Assembly: GCA_043810515.1 (NCBI GenBank)
Contig: JBDRNZ010000005.1
Coordinates: forward strand, 1-61,831
Reading direction: 5' to 3'
Length of the DNA stretch: 61,831 bases
Source: WJKQ01 sp043810515
GTDB lineage: Bacteria > Patescibacteriota > Gracilibacteria > UBA1369 > LOWO2-01-FULL-3
Shown: piece by piece, positions 16,171 through 24,438 of the stretch
Layout: each line of letters starts with the position of its first letter
How positions within the stretch are numbered: position 1 is the stretch's first letter
The notes under the pieces: model-generated
The model's database searches: none
What the model was told of the DNA's origin: nothing
The model's input: the letters and a program-made list of their open reading frames with translations, nothing else
Program-made: the position numbers and the translations under genes

Positions 16171-17170
16171 GTTCTAATTTCATTAAAATTCTTAAATGTG
16201 TTTCTACAGAAATATCTAACAACTGCTTGGTATGCATCCAATCATCATTGAATAGTGTGCTGATGTATCTTTCTCCTCCATCAGGGATAAGAGCGACCAT
16301 GTTTCCTCCTCCTTCACGAGAATGGGTGAGCTCTAACGCTTTATAAACAACTCCACCTGCGGAACCTCCTACTAAAATTCCTTTGCTTTTTGCAAGAAAT
16401 CTTGCTGTGTTGAAAGCTTCTTTGTCAGATGCCCAATGATTTTCATCAATTACACTTCTGTCTACATTTCCCGCAATTTCTACGCTTCCTGGGTTGCCTG
16501 TTCCTGACTGGAAATATGGACCATCTGGTCCACCAAAAATGACTGAACCTTTTGGCTCAACAGCCGCAACTTTAATTGAGGAATCATTCTTTTTTAGAGC
16601 TCTTGCTGTTCCACATAATGACCCCCCGGTACCAATAGAACCGATAAGTATTCTTACGTTTACCAAGGCTTCTATTATTTCCTGAGCTAAGGATCCATAT
16701 CCCACAGGATTATCAGGATTATCCGCTTGATTCGGAAAAAAAGAATTTGGAATTTCTGATGCTAGGCGAGCTGCCATTTCTTCACGCTCTTTTACAGCAA
16801 CTTTGTCTGGGGCATGTCCTTCTCCCACATAAACTACTTCTCCTCCGTAAGCTCTAATAATATTTATTTTTTCCTTTGCAGCGTGATGATCTACCACAGC
16901 TATAAACCTGTAACCTCTTGCCGCTGCTATCATGGCTAGTCCTATTGCTGTATTCCCTGATGAAGATTCTATTATCGTTCCGCCTGGTTTTAAATTACCT
17001 CTTTGTTCTGCGCCATTAATCATGGAAAGAGCCATCCGATCTTTCATGCTTTGACCAGGATTTGTTTTTTCCATTTTTAAATATAGTTGCCAATTTGGAT
17101 TTCTGACTGGAAGTTCTAATAATGGTGTTCCACCTATCATCTCGGTAACATTTGAGCAAATTTGTGACAT
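16160..17170 (-). CDS. Cysteine-synthase-like PLP enzyme (fold type II)
   Basis: The protein has 336 residues. The PLP lysine is K43 in NPGQSMKDRMAL; SSSGNTAIGLAM binds the substrate carboxylate and GTGGSLCGT binds the PLP phosphate. This is the CysK/CysM/CBS family, which does β-replacement on (acyl- or phospho-)serine. In siderophore pathways the relative SbnA uses O-phosphoserine with glutamate to build 2,3-diaminopropionate. Here it is gene two of the operon, directly after a fold-III decarboxylase, a pairing also seen in the staphyloferrin B locus. Simple cysteine synthesis remains possible. Confidence 0.9.
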   Translation of the reverse strand: MSQICSNVTEMIGGTPLLELPVRNPNWQLYLKMEKTNPGQSMKDRMALSMINGAEQRGNLKPGGTIIESSSGNTAIGLAMIAAARGYRFIAVVDHHAAKEKINIIRAYGGEVVYVGEGHAPDKVAVKEREEMAARLASEIPNSFFPNQADNPDNPVGYGSLAQEIIEALVNVRILIGSIGTGGSLCGTARALKKNDSSIKVAAVEPKGSVIFGGPDGPYFQSGTGNPGSVEIAGNVDRSVIDENHWASDKEAFNTARFLAKSKGILVGGSAGGVVYKALELTHSREGGGNMVALIPDGGERYISTLFNDDWMHTKQLLDISVETHLRILMKLEHDR

Positions 17171-17179
17171 ATATTTATA

Positions 17180-18562
17180 TTACGTTGTTATATCTAACAT
17201 TGAGAATTCTGAATCCCTCTTCCATGCCCATTGGTCTCTTTTTCTATAAGCGGCAACTTTTTGTGGAACAGGAATACGATGAAAATCAGTTTCATTTGTA
17301 TCCATTTGATACCCCGCTGTATTAACATAAACAAGAACATCTCCTGATTTTGGAGTATGTTTGAAACCGATTTTTCGCCATGTAATCATATCCATTTCCA
17401 TACACGTATTGCCTGCGACTGATGCCTCAATAGGTTCTGAAGAATTATCTTTCTCTGCTTGTATTAGTATTGGATCAGGAATAAATTCCGTGCAAAACCA
17501 TTGTTCTGACAGGTGATTCAGATTAGCTTCAGCTAAAATAACATGGTTACCTGATGCGGTTTGTTTTATGCCTTTAACTCTCATTAAAGTAATTCCAGCC
17601 TGGTCGAGAATTGATCTGCCAGGTTCTACAACGAGCTGAATATTTGATTCTATTAATATTTCCGCTATAGATTTTCTTGTTCCATCTTGCTCATAGGCTA
17701 AAACTTCTTTAAGAAAAGCAGGTCCAGGTTTTTCGTTATAATATGGGTAAAAATGCTTAAATCGTTTTCCATGGAAGAAAAGTTTTGCACCTTCTTCTCC
17801 TTTATTTGCTTGTTGAAATTGTTCCCAAGAATTTTTGTCTACATATGAGATTGTGAATCCACCTCCTATATCAACAGTATTGCAGTTGAAACCTATTGAT
17901 CTTGCTCTCTGAATTTCTTCAACTACAGACAAAATTGCTTTTGATCTTTCTTCAATTGAATAGCCATCCAAATGAAAAGCAAATCCTGAAAATTCTATTT
18001 TTCCTGAGTTAGCTTGCAATAATTCATAAACTGCTGGCAAGTCTGATTTTGGTATTCCGAAGCGACTTTTATTTTCTCCTACATCATTCAGCCTTATGGT
18101 AATTTTTGCTTTTTGCTTATCATCTAAAGAATTAAGTATCTCTATAATATTTTTCAGATCATCTATTGAATCAATTGCAATTGTTGATCCTTGTTGAATA
18201 CCAAGCAGTAAAAAGCGTGGATCTTTTGTCGGTCCTGACATAGCAATATTTTCTCCTCTGATCCCATGTGAAAGGGCTTGTCTTAATTCATATACACTTG
18301 ATACGTCTGCTCCTCCTCCGGCTTTAGCCATTGCTTCTAAAACTGCCTCGCTTTTATTTGCTTTGGCAGCGTAAAAAACTGAGCCCTCTACGTTACTTTC
18401 CCGAAGTGTTTCTTGGAATCTCGTTAAGTTTGCTCCAGCAATTTCAGGGAACACAATATGTAAAGATGAACCGAAAGCTTCTATCAATTCTAATATCCTT
18501 GGATTTTCCTCTTGTATAAACTGATTAACGTCTGGATGTATGATTGGCGAAATTTCTAACAT
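17180..18562 (-). CDS. Fold-type III PLP decarboxylase (Y4yA/SbnH/DAPDC-like)
   Basis: The protein has 460 residues. It shows the alanine-racemase-like barrel PLP lysine in FYAAKANKS (K67), HLDGY (about 196), DIGGGF, VEPGRSILDQ and a C-terminal AGNTCMEMDMI that carries the substrate-site Cys and Glu/Asp. The family includes diaminopimelate, ornithine and arginine decarboxylases, and siderophore enzymes such as SbnH. The length is close to the Y4yA-type group. It is the first gene of the operon, with a good promoter 28-56 bases upstream. Confidence 0.9.
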   Translation of the reverse strand: MLEISPIIHPDVNQFIQEENPRILELIEAFGSSLHIVFPEIAGANLTRFQETLRESNVEGSVFYAAKANKSEAVLEAMAKAGGGADVSSVYELRQALSHGIRGENIAMSGPTKDPRFLLLGIQQGSTIAIDSIDDLKNIIEILNSLDDKQKAKITIRLNDVGENKSRFGIPKSDLPAVYELLQANSGKIEFSGFAFHLDGYSIEERSKAILSVVEEIQRARSIGFNCNTVDIGGGFTISYVDKNSWEQFQQANKGEEGAKLFFHGKRFKHFYPYYNEKPGPAFLKEVLAYEQDGTRKSIAEILIESNIQLVVEPGRSILDQAGITLMRVKGIKQTASGNHVILAEANLNHLSEQWFCTEFIPDPILIQAEKDNSSEPIEASVAGNTCMEMDMITWRKIGFKHTPKSGDVLVYVNTAGYQMDTNETDFHRIPVPQKVAAYRKRDQWAWKRDSEFSMLDITT

Positions 18563-18590
18563 TTGGCTTGGGGATTAGATACGGGGAATA

Positions 18591-18618
18591 ATTATAACTT
18601 AAAAAACCGTTTCGGCAA
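18591..18618 (-). promoter_or_regulatory. Promoter of the seven-gene amino-acid operon
   Basis: On the minus strand, TTGCCG (18618-18613) and a perfect TATAAT (18596-18591) are separated by 16 bases. Transcription would start near 18584, giving a short leader to the ATG at 18562. It is the only strong promoter I see for genes 12089-18562, which are spaced by -11 to +29 bases. Confidence 0.65.
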
Positions 18619-18678
18619 GCACTGATTTATTGAGAGCTTCGGGAATATCTCTTAAGTAAGACATTCCTTTTTTATACT

Positions 18679-18714
18679 GTCTCATTTGTCTCATTTGTCT
18701 CATTTGTCTCATTT
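18679..18714. repeat. Four tandem copies of a 9-bp unit (GTCTCATTT)
   Basis: Four perfect copies lie in the gap between the amino-acid operon and the next lipoprotein gene. A perfect CATTTCG-CGC-CGAAATG hairpin follows at 18710-18726, and repeat copy B at 18756. No intact protein gene covers it. Spacerless 9-bp units exclude a CRISPR array. It may be a slippage-prone site or a protein-binding array. Confidence 0.85.
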
Positions 18715-18755
18715 CGCGCCGAAATGTATAATCCGTCCAGAAACGGCTCCAAAAA

Positions 18756-18779
18756 GGTACTAGATCCGAGTAGCCAGCC
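18756..18779 (+). repeat. Four-copy intergenic repeat, copy B
   Basis: GGTACTAGATCCGAGTAG followed by CCAGCC and AAAAG. It differs from copy C at two internal positions and shares the CCAGCCAAAAG end with it. An upstream GGCT (18745-18748) can pair with the AGCC in the repeat. It ends 27 bases before the next lipoprotein gene. Confidence 0.8.
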
Positions 18780-18806
18780 AAAAGCATTAATTAACCAAAA
18801 TTATAA

Positions 18807-19337
18807 ATGAAAAAACTATCAACCATGGCGTTATTGTTTGCTCTAACGCTGAGCGCATGTTCATCTGCTGTTCAGGAAAGTGAAACAGATCAGGATTTGG
18901 TGCCTGCCGAGCAGGCGGATTTGGTCATGATTTATGAGGCGAACGGCTTTACGTTTGAATATCCCGCGAGCTGGACGGTAAGTGATATCCGTGGGCATTA
19001 TTTATTGTCCGGTGATGAGGATTTCTGGAGGATGCATGTTTATGAATCGGATATTATGGGGCCGCGCTGCAGTGTGGAGGAGAGAAACGAGGAATTTATT
19101 GATTCCAGTGGAAGGAGTTGGTCTATCTCAATACAAAAGGAGGGAATTCCGGAGGGGGGTGAGGATATATGTGGGGATTATGTGAATTCCCTACCCTATC
19201 TTCGTTCTGCTGAAACAGCCGTGACAAATGATAATGGCGAATATTTGAGCATGCTTTTTTATCAATACGATATTGATGAGGAAGAAGATGCTTTAGCGGA
19301 ATTTGAGAAGATTTTGGATAGTATTGTTTTGGAATAA
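18807..19337 (+). CDS. Small lipoprotein with PsbP-like domain
   Basis: The protein has 176 residues. The signal peptide ends in the lipobox LSAC (Cys 18), so it is probably lipid-anchored on the cell surface. The mature part begins with an acidic linker, then FTFEYPASWTV, a pattern typical of PsbP/DUF1795-like domains, and ends with a predicted helix (DALAEFEKILDSI). The lipoprotein at 27122 has the same YPxxW core. Repeat copies B and C flank the gene on both sides like bookends. Confidence 0.8.
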   Translation: MKKLSTMALLFALTLSACSSAVQESETDQDLVPAEQADLVMIYEANGFTFEYPASWTVSDIRGHYLLSGDEDFWRMHVYESDIMGPRCSVEERNEEFIDSSGRSWSISIQKEGIPEGGEDICGDYVNSLPYLRSAETAVTNDNGEYLSMLFYQYDIDEEEDALAEFEKILDSIVLE

Positions 19338-19353
19338 TTAGGGGTTTTCAAAG

Positions 19354-19377
19354 GGTACTAGACCCGAATAGCCAGCC
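19354..19377 (+). repeat. Four-copy intergenic repeat, copy C
   Basis: GGTACTAGACCCGAATAG followed by CCAGCC, 16 bases after the lipoprotein stop. Here GGGT-ACTAG-ACCC forms a clear hairpin. Outer TTCAA/TTGAA segments can close a larger stem around the repeat. Confidence 0.8.
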
Positions 19378-19388
19378 AAAAGGTTGAA

Positions 19389-19928
19389 CTATGTGTCAGT
19401 TTTAAAACCGATTGTTTGACCTGGTTTGTCTTTGAAAGGTTTTGTCAGATCATCAATGGCTTTCCAGACTTTTTTGAATTCGCGATCTATTTTATTAGTA
19501 CGTTTTAATACGAAGCTCCGAATTTCGGCAAGTTGCCTAACTACGTCTTTTTGAGAAGCTAATAGCTGGCGGAGTCGAATAAAAGCCTTGATGACTTCAA
19601 TACTCATTTGGACTGCACGTTTACTGCGCAGTATGCTGGCAAGCATCACTGTTCCATGCTCAGTAAAAGCTAAAGGCCGTTTTCGTCGACCTCCCCAACT
19701 TGAAGTCACAACTTGTGATTTCAAGTCTATAAATTCTGTGACAGACAACTGGAACATAAAATCCGCGGGGAAACGATCTTTATTCCTACGTACAGCTTGA
19801 TTGAGAACTCTAGTATCAACTCCATATAGCTTCGCCAGATCTTCATCCAGCATTACCCTCCTTCCACGGATTAGATAAATAGCGTGATCTATGCCTTGTA
19901 CTTGCATCGGCGATTGTTTTTTTGTCAT
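19389..19928 (-). CDS. ORF6N-domain (phage antirepressor-type) protein
   Basis: The protein has 179 residues from ATG 19928. It contains the ORF6N core: IYLIRGRRVMLDEDLAKLYGVDTRVLNQAVRRNKDRFPADFMFQL, continuing to LAFTEHGTVMLASIL. It is a DNA-binding domain of phage and mobile-element regulators, and chromosomal copies are common. The C-terminus is helical. The 5' end overlaps the opposing KilA-N gene, so the two start regions collide. A longer in-frame start at 20147 would run through KilA-N coding sequence and was rejected. Confidence 0.88.
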   Translation of the reverse strand: MTKKQSPMQVQGIDHAIYLIRGRRVMLDEDLAKLYGVDTRVLNQAVRRNKDRFPADFMFQLSVTEFIDLKSQVVTSSWGGRRKRPLAFTEHGTVMLASILRSKRAVQMSIEVIKAFIRLRQLLASQKDVVRQLAEIRSFVLKRTNKIDREFKKVWKAIDDLTKPFKDKPGQTIGFKTDT

Positions 19929-20715
19929 AAAACAATTTATAGCAGAGGAATATATTTCGCTGACTGATATCGCTCGCCATAAAAATAAAAATGAGCCAAA
20001 GGATATAGTTAAAAACTGGATGCGATCCAAGTCTACGATTGAATTTTTGGGTCTTTGGGAAAAATTAAACAACCCTAATTTCAAAGGGGTCGAAATCGAC
20101 CCCTTTCTGAGAGAAGCTGGGAGTAATTCTTTCGTTTTATCTCCCAAAAAATGGATAGAAAAGGCTAATTCTATTGGGATTATCTCAAAATCTGGTGTTA
20201 ACGGAGGTACATTTGCTCATAAGGATATAGCTTTTGAATTTGCTTCATGGATTAGTCCGGAATTTAAGCTCTTTCTTATAAAAGAGTTCCAGCGTTTGAA
20301 GGAAGAAGAGAATGAAAGGTTGTCTCTTGGATGGGATATCAAGCGCAATCTGACGAAGATTAATTACAAAATTCATACAGATGCTATAAAAACATACTTG
20401 ATTCCTAAAAAGATCTGTGAAAAAGACGCTAATTTGGTTTATGCGAGCGAGGCTGATGTTTTGAACAAGGCTTTATTTGGAATGACCGCAAAAGAATGGA
20501 GGGAGGCAAATCCGGATAAAAAGGGTAATATTAGGGATTATGCCTTTGTTTCTCAACTAGTGTGTCTGTCCAATTTAGAATCTCACAATGCGGAATTTAT
20601 AAGACAAGGTTTTTCACAGTCCGAAAGACTTTTAAAGTTAAATGAAATTGCGATTGTTCAAATGATTTCGATAACGGGAAGTATTTCTTTGAAAAAAATT
20701 AATATCGATACGTAG
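19891..20715 (+). CDS. KilA-N-domain protein, possibly with altered N-terminus
   Basis: The protein has 274 residues as read from ATG 19891. Residues from about 20 match KilA-N proteins: EYISLTDIAR, NWMRSKSTIEFLGLWEKLNNPNF, SFVLSPKKWIEKANSIGIISKSG and GTFAHKDIAFEFASWISPEFKL. The first 16 residues (MPCTCIGDCFFVIK) do not resemble the normal family start and lie over the 5' end of the opposing ORF6N gene. This suggests a recombination junction near 19930. Related proteins are probably DNA-binding regulators of phage origin, sometimes beside toxins. Confidence 0.85.
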   Translation: MPCTCIGDCFFVIKQFIAEEYISLTDIARHKNKNEPKDIVKNWMRSKSTIEFLGLWEKLNNPNFKGVEIDPFLREAGSNSFVLSPKKWIEKANSIGIISKSGVNGGTFAHKDIAFEFASWISPEFKLFLIKEFQRLKEEENERLSLGWDIKRNLTKINYKIHTDAIKTYLIPKKICEKDANLVYASEADVLNKALFGMTAKEWREANPDKKGNIRDYAFVSQLVCLSNLESHNAEFIRQGFSQSERLLKLNEIAIVQMISITGSISLKKINIDT

Positions 20716-20767
20716 TCAATTTGATGAGTTGTTTCGTTTTATGCTGAAAGGTATACTAGGCGCAATT

Positions 20768-21523
20768 ATGAAAAAATACTTATTACTTTTTTGTTTCCTT
20801 GCGTATGGCTGCGGCAGCCAGATAGTTTCGGATAAAGATTCTACTATCGAACAGGAATCTGCTTCACAAAATGTAAACGCTGAAGTAGACGCAGATTATC
20901 TTTTTGCTCTAAATAAGCCCAATGAGGGATATTATATTTATCCGGACAATGATAGGTCTTTTTATAGTTATCTTTGGCACGATGATAAAAAATTACTCGA
21001 AGAGGATGTTGTAAGTTATCTTGGGTACGAATGGGATCCGGACGACGGACCCTGGATTTTTGCGGATGTTTTTTCTGAACTGGAACGCGACGGAAAGATA
21101 AATTTGTACTTAAAAATGAGTCGTGAATGTGGCGGATGCATCTGGTTGGATGATCATTTTTTTGGACTGAATCCTATTGACGATTCTATTCGTTTATACG
21201 CTTTAAATGATATTAATAAATTTTCTTATACTGGCAGAGGTGTACCTTTAGACTGGCTTGTTTTATCACCCGACAAAACTAAATTTGCATTTGTGTACGC
21301 TGATTCTTCCGATTATTTTTCAAATCAATCCGTGTGGGTTTATGATCTTGTGGACCAGGAATGGAATTGGGTTGAGGACGTGCCGGAAGGAAAGAGCGTT
21401 TTACTGCAAACTATGGCAAGTCCTGTTTATGATAACGCTTTGTATTGGGATGAAAACGGAGAGTTGATAATAGCTCCGGTTTCATCTGAGTCGGAGGAAT
21501 TGTTTGGGGACCAGACCGAGTAG
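20768..21523 (+). CDS. Lipoprotein of unknown function
   Basis: The protein has 251 residues from ATG 20768. The signal peptide ends LAYGC, a lipobox. The mature protein has an acidic Ser/Asp linker and a β-rich domain with WVYDLVDQEWNWV and WLVLSPDKTKFAFVYA blades, so a partial β-propeller is possible. The stop codon lies inside repeat copy D (GAG TAG CC), so the last residues are encoded by the repeat. No specific family is recognised. Confidence 0.75.
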   Translation: MKKYLLLFCFLAYGCGSQIVSDKDSTIEQESASQNVNAEVDADYLFALNKPNEGYYIYPDNDRSFYSYLWHDDKKLLEEDVVSYLGYEWDPDDGPWIFADVFSELERDGKINLYLKMSRECGGCIWLDDHFFGLNPIDDSIRLYALNDINKFSYTGRGVPLDWLVLSPDKTKFAFVYADSSDYFSNQSVWVYDLVDQEWNWVEDVPEGKSVLLQTMASPVYDNALYWDENGELIIAPVSSESEELFGDQTE

Positions 21524-21529
21524 CCAGCC
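21506..21529 (+). repeat. Four-copy intergenic repeat, copy D
   Basis: GGGGACCAGACCGAGTAG followed by CCAGCC; it is the most diverged copy at the 5' end. It sits in the loop of a perfect GGAGGAAT/ATTCCTCC stem (21493-21500 with 21531-21538). Its TAG is the stop codon of the upstream lipoprotein gene, so the element overlaps coding sequence. Confidence 0.75.
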
Positions 21530-21539
21530 AGATTCCTCC

Positions 21540-22331
21540 TCACCGGCTAAACACTCTTAAGATTCTAATCTCCTCATCCGTCAGACCGAAGCTTTCATCG
21601 AATTCCACGCCTGTGAAAAATGGATTGTAAGGTTTGTATGTATTTGGGATTACCATAATCTGCGGCAAAAGAGAATTGCCGTTTAATTCCGCTACTGCCA
21701 GACGTACTATATCTGAATTTCCCATGTCAATTCCCTCTTCTTCTACTAAGATTGAGCATAATCTTTCCATATGCATGCGGGATCCAGTCTGAGCGAGTAA
21801 GAATTGAGGTATCTTGTGTTTAAGTCGTTTTATGTGCAGATTTGCCAGAATTCCCGGTAAATCCTCATATTCGACTTTTCTAAGGTTTCGCTTTAGTCTT
21901 TTTTCCAGATTTTTAATATTAATGCCTTGCTCCGTAAAAATTTCGTGATCGGAAAGATCGAACTGACGCGAAAGGGCTTCTGTATTTTCTGGATCAGGAT
22001 CTAGATTTCCTATAGATAAATGCCTTGCCAGTCTTCTGAATGAGTTTCTCAGACATTCTATAATTTTCGGGCTTAATGCCAAGACGGATCTGTATGATTC
22101 GTATAAAATTCTTAAGATTGCACTTTTTAATTCTTCCATTGCTGCCTCGACATCTTCCTGTTTTTCTCCATGCACGGTTACTTCTTCGAGCATAAAATCT
22201 CTCCTTTCCAGGGCTTCTTTGAATGAACCGCAATTCCATTCTAAATTTGCTATTGCGTCCAATTCCTGCTGACGGCGCAAGTCCTCGTCAGATTGGCTTG
22301 AAACTAACCTTAAATGTCTATTTTCTTCCAT
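21540..22331 (-). CDS. Hypothetical helical protein (263 aa)
   Basis: The protein has 263 residues, is mostly helical and charged, and has no signal peptide or membrane segment. It contains EALERRDFMLEEV, a basic helix near KNLEKRLKRNLRK and a short acidic C-terminus. It starts at ATG 22331, and its 3' end lies one base outside the copy D hairpin. I do not recognise a family. It is likely cytoplasmic. Confidence 0.65.
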   Translation of the reverse strand: MEENRHLRLVSSQSDEDLRRQQELDAIANLEWNCGSFKEALERRDFMLEEVTVHGEKQEDVEAAMEELKSAILRILYESYRSVLALSPKIIECLRNSFRRLARHLSIGNLDPDPENTEALSRQFDLSDHEIFTEQGINIKNLEKRLKRNLRKVEYEDLPGILANLHIKRLKHKIPQFLLAQTGSRMHMERLCSILVEEEGIDMGNSDIVRLAVAELNGNSLLPQIMVIPNTYKPYNPFFTGVEFDESFGLTDEEIRILRVFSR

Positions 22332-22444
22332 GATTTACGGTTTTATGGCGTATGAATGTACTGTGATTTATGTGGATTGTCAATGTGCAGACCTTAATTA
22401 TTGACAGGCAATTCAAAAAAGTTCAGTTTGGGGGCGTGAAAAAT

Positions 22445-22561
22445 ATGATCCCTTACATTATCGGCGGCGGGGTGATGGTGGTGATTTTCGGGCTGATTGA
22501 GTTTTTCGGGAAAAAGAGGATGAAGGAAGGGAAGGTTGATAAGCACTGGAAGGATTATTAG
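22445..22561 (+). CDS. Very small single-TM protein (38 aa)
   Basis: Starting at ATG 22445, the protein is MIPYIIGGGVMVVIFGLIEFF followed by a basic tail (KKRMKEGKVDKHWKDY): one hydrophobic helix and a charged C-terminus. An upstream in-frame start at 22370 would add a non-hydrophobic stretch and is less likely. Such short membrane peptides are easily mispredicted, so confidence is moderate. Confidence 0.45.
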   Translation: MIPYIIGGGVMVVIFGLIEFFGKKRMKEGKVDKHWKDY

Positions 22562-22572
22562 GTGTCGTGCTT

Positions 22573-23478
22573 TTACTCCATCCTCACCGGTTCCATTTTT
22601 TTGTCTTTTCTTATCAGCACAAAGATTCCGAGGATTATGGTGGCGAAGCCGATTAGCTGGTAGATTGTCGGGATTTCTTTTAGAAATAAAAAGGCGAACA
22701 GCAAGCTGAACGCGGGATAACCTCCCGTGCTAATAGTGGTTGCTTTGCTTATGTCTATCCGCTTTATGCCTTCGTACCAGAGAATTTTCGAAAGATGGTA
22801 TATAAAAACACCGCTTAGCAGAATTAACGGCCAATGATCTGAGATTTTGTTCATGGTCGAGGTCTGATTCTCAAAAATCAGGCTAACACCTATCAGAACA
22901 ATTCCACCAAGAAAACTTCTGACAAAAAGAATTGCCGAAGGGTCACCCACCTTTAGCGCTTTTTTCGCAAAAATATTCCCGATTGGGTAGAAAAATGTGC
23001 CCGCGATCATCAGCAGATCGCCGGTATTTATTTCCCTGCTTCCGTTATAGATAATAAAAACCGTTCCGAGCAGGACGATGAATGCGCCGAGCACACGGCT
23101 CAGTGTTATTTTTTCGATTGCGAACAGGCCGAAAATTATAAAAGTGAACACAATTTCGCTTTGCAGAAGGATTGTGGTGTTGATGCCCGAAGTTTTGCTG
23201 CTTCCGGTAAAAATCAAAATTGAAGGAATGATTATTATAAATAAAGTTATTCCGAGCGTGTATTTGAGCATCTCTTTGTTTGCCAGACTTTTTAGCTTTC
23301 TGCCGATCAGAAGGAAGACAAATAAACTTACCGCCGCCGTCATTGTGCTTAAGCCCGCAAATAAAATCGGCGGAAGAATTTTTGTCGAATGTGCGACAAT
23401 TATGGGAAAAAGCGAATACATCAGAGTTTCGCACAAAATCATGATTTCGCCTGATTTTTCTCTGCTGAGTTGCTTCAT
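22573..23478 (-). CDS. EamA/DMT-family membrane transporter
   Basis: The protein has 301 residues from ATG 23478, which follows the Fic stop codon. About ten hydrophobic segments form two EamA repeats. The second ends with the family-type STGGYPAFSLLFAFLFLKEIPTIYQLIGFATIILGIFVL. DMT transporters export or import metabolites such as amino acids or nucleotide derivatives; the substrate is unknown. It is directly downstream of the fic gene and probably co-transcribed. A start four codons earlier (23490) would overlap fic. Confidence 0.9.
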   Translation of the reverse strand: MKQLSREKSGEIMILCETLMYSLFPIIVAHSTKILPPILFAGLSTMTAAVSLFVFLLIGRKLKSLANKEMLKYTLGITLFIIIIPSILIFTGSSKTSGINTTILLQSEIVFTFIIFGLFAIEKITLSRVLGAFIVLLGTVFIIYNGSREINTGDLLMIAGTFFYPIGNIFAKKALKVGDPSAILFVRSFLGGIVLIGVSLIFENQTSTMNKISDHWPLILLSGVFIYHLSKILWYEGIKRIDISKATTISTGGYPAFSLLFAFLFLKEIPTIYQLIGFATIILGIFVLIRKDKKMEPVRME

Positions 23479-23479
23479 T

Positions 23480-24403
23480 CTACTTCTCAATTATTTTGAA
23501 TCCGTCCAGTATTGCGTCACACAGAAAATCTTCAAGCAGACTTGGATCCCCCTGAGTCTGGGCTTTATTTAAAAATGTGTAATACAGCTGCTTTTTCTCC
23601 TGTCTGATTACTGCCGGAGGCATATTTTCCCTTATCAACATGGCGCTTATTATAAGCCGGCCGATTCTTCCGTTGCCGTCTCCGAACGGATGAATTTTTT
23701 CGAAATTGCTGTGGATTTTCGCTATTTGTCCGATTTTATCTTTCTGCGAAGCATTGATTGATTTGTCCAGTTCTGCCATCAATGTGGGAATTTTAATATA
23801 ATTTGACGTTGGCACGTTCGACCCTACTATTCGTACACTATGTTTTCTGTAAAATCCGGCATCGTCCCTGATCCCATTCATTAAAATACCATGCAATTTC
23901 AGTATCAGGTTCTCATTTATCTTATTTTTCGCTGACGACAGATATTGGAACAAATACTGCAACGCGGCCTGGTGATTTTTCACCTCCATCTGTTCAACAA
24001 GAGTTTTGTTTGGCAGAACCTTATTGTGAAATAATATTGCGCCAGTTTCGTTCTCGCTTAATGTGCTTCCTTCTATGGAATTGGTGTTATAAGTAAGAAG
24101 AAGCGTAAATTCATCCTGGATATCCGGCTGATCGAGGATAGTTTTTAGAAGGTTCTTATGTTTTTTGCTTTTTGAAATAATCAGCTCTTTTTTCGCCTGG
24201 AGAATATTTTCCGGAATGATTTTTTGGCCGGTGTACTCTTTGTAGAGTTCGTCAATTATAGTTTGCGCTTTTGGATGAGGAGTTGATTTCCCGTTTATCC
24301 AGCTGTTTATGGTTGCGAAAGATACGTTGAATTTTTGAGCAAGCTGTTCCTGAGTAGCGCCAGACAGGCTTTTTATAATTTTTAACTTTTCCGATATTGT
24401 CAT
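23480..24403 (-). CDS. Fic-family AMPylase with N-terminal XRE-type HTH
   Basis: The protein has 307 residues. An HTH of XRE type covers about 4-56 (TQEQLAQKFNVSFATINSWINGKS). A class II inhibitory motif TNSIEG lies at 107-112 and the catalytic Fic motif HPFGDGNGRIGR at about 238-249. Fic proteins transfer AMP or other nucleotide parts from a nucleotide donor to target hydroxyls. The intact motif predicts activity restrained by its own helix. The promoter spacer carries a palindrome that fits self-repression by the HTH. The EamA gene follows 1 base after the stop. Confidence 0.93.
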   Translation of the reverse strand: MTISEKLKIIKSLSGATQEQLAQKFNVSFATINSWINGKSTPHPKAQTIIDELYKEYTGQKIIPENILQAKKELIISKSKKHKNLLKTILDQPDIQDEFTLLLTYNTNSIEGSTLSENETGAILFHNKVLPNKTLVEQMEVKNHQAALQYLFQYLSSAKNKINENLILKLHGILMNGIRDDAGFYRKHSVRIVGSNVPTSNYIKIPTLMAELDKSINASQKDKIGQIAKIHSNFEKIHPFGDGNGRIGRLIISAMLIRENMPPAVIRQEKKQLYYTFLNKAQTQGDPSLLEDFLCDAILDGFKIIEK

Positions 24404-24409
24404 GACTTA

Positions 24410-24438
24410 ATTATATAAAACTTTATAAAGTTTGTCAA
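24410..24438 (-). promoter_or_regulatory. Consensus promoter of fic with an operator in the spacer
   Basis: On the minus strand, TTGACA (24438-24433) and TATAAT (24415-24410) with a 17-base spacer form a perfect sigma-70 promoter. The spacer (24418-24433) contains the 16-bp palindrome AAACTTTATAAAGTTT. A 12-base version (TTTATAAAGTTT) recurs at 24450-24461. The HTH of Fic is the obvious candidate repressor. Confidence 0.8.

Noticed and set aside
12089..18562. Complete staphyloferrin-type siderophore locus
   Set aside because: A SbnA/SbnH-like pair is visible, but NIS synthetases, a SbnB homologue and a transporter are missing.
18679..18714. Possible CRISPR array
   Set aside because: The units are only 9 bases long, adjacent and without spacers; no cas gene is near.
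20745..20767. Repeat-like GGTATACTAGGCG before the lipoprotein start
   Set aside because: The AGCC-AGCC part is absent, so it is not counted as a copy.
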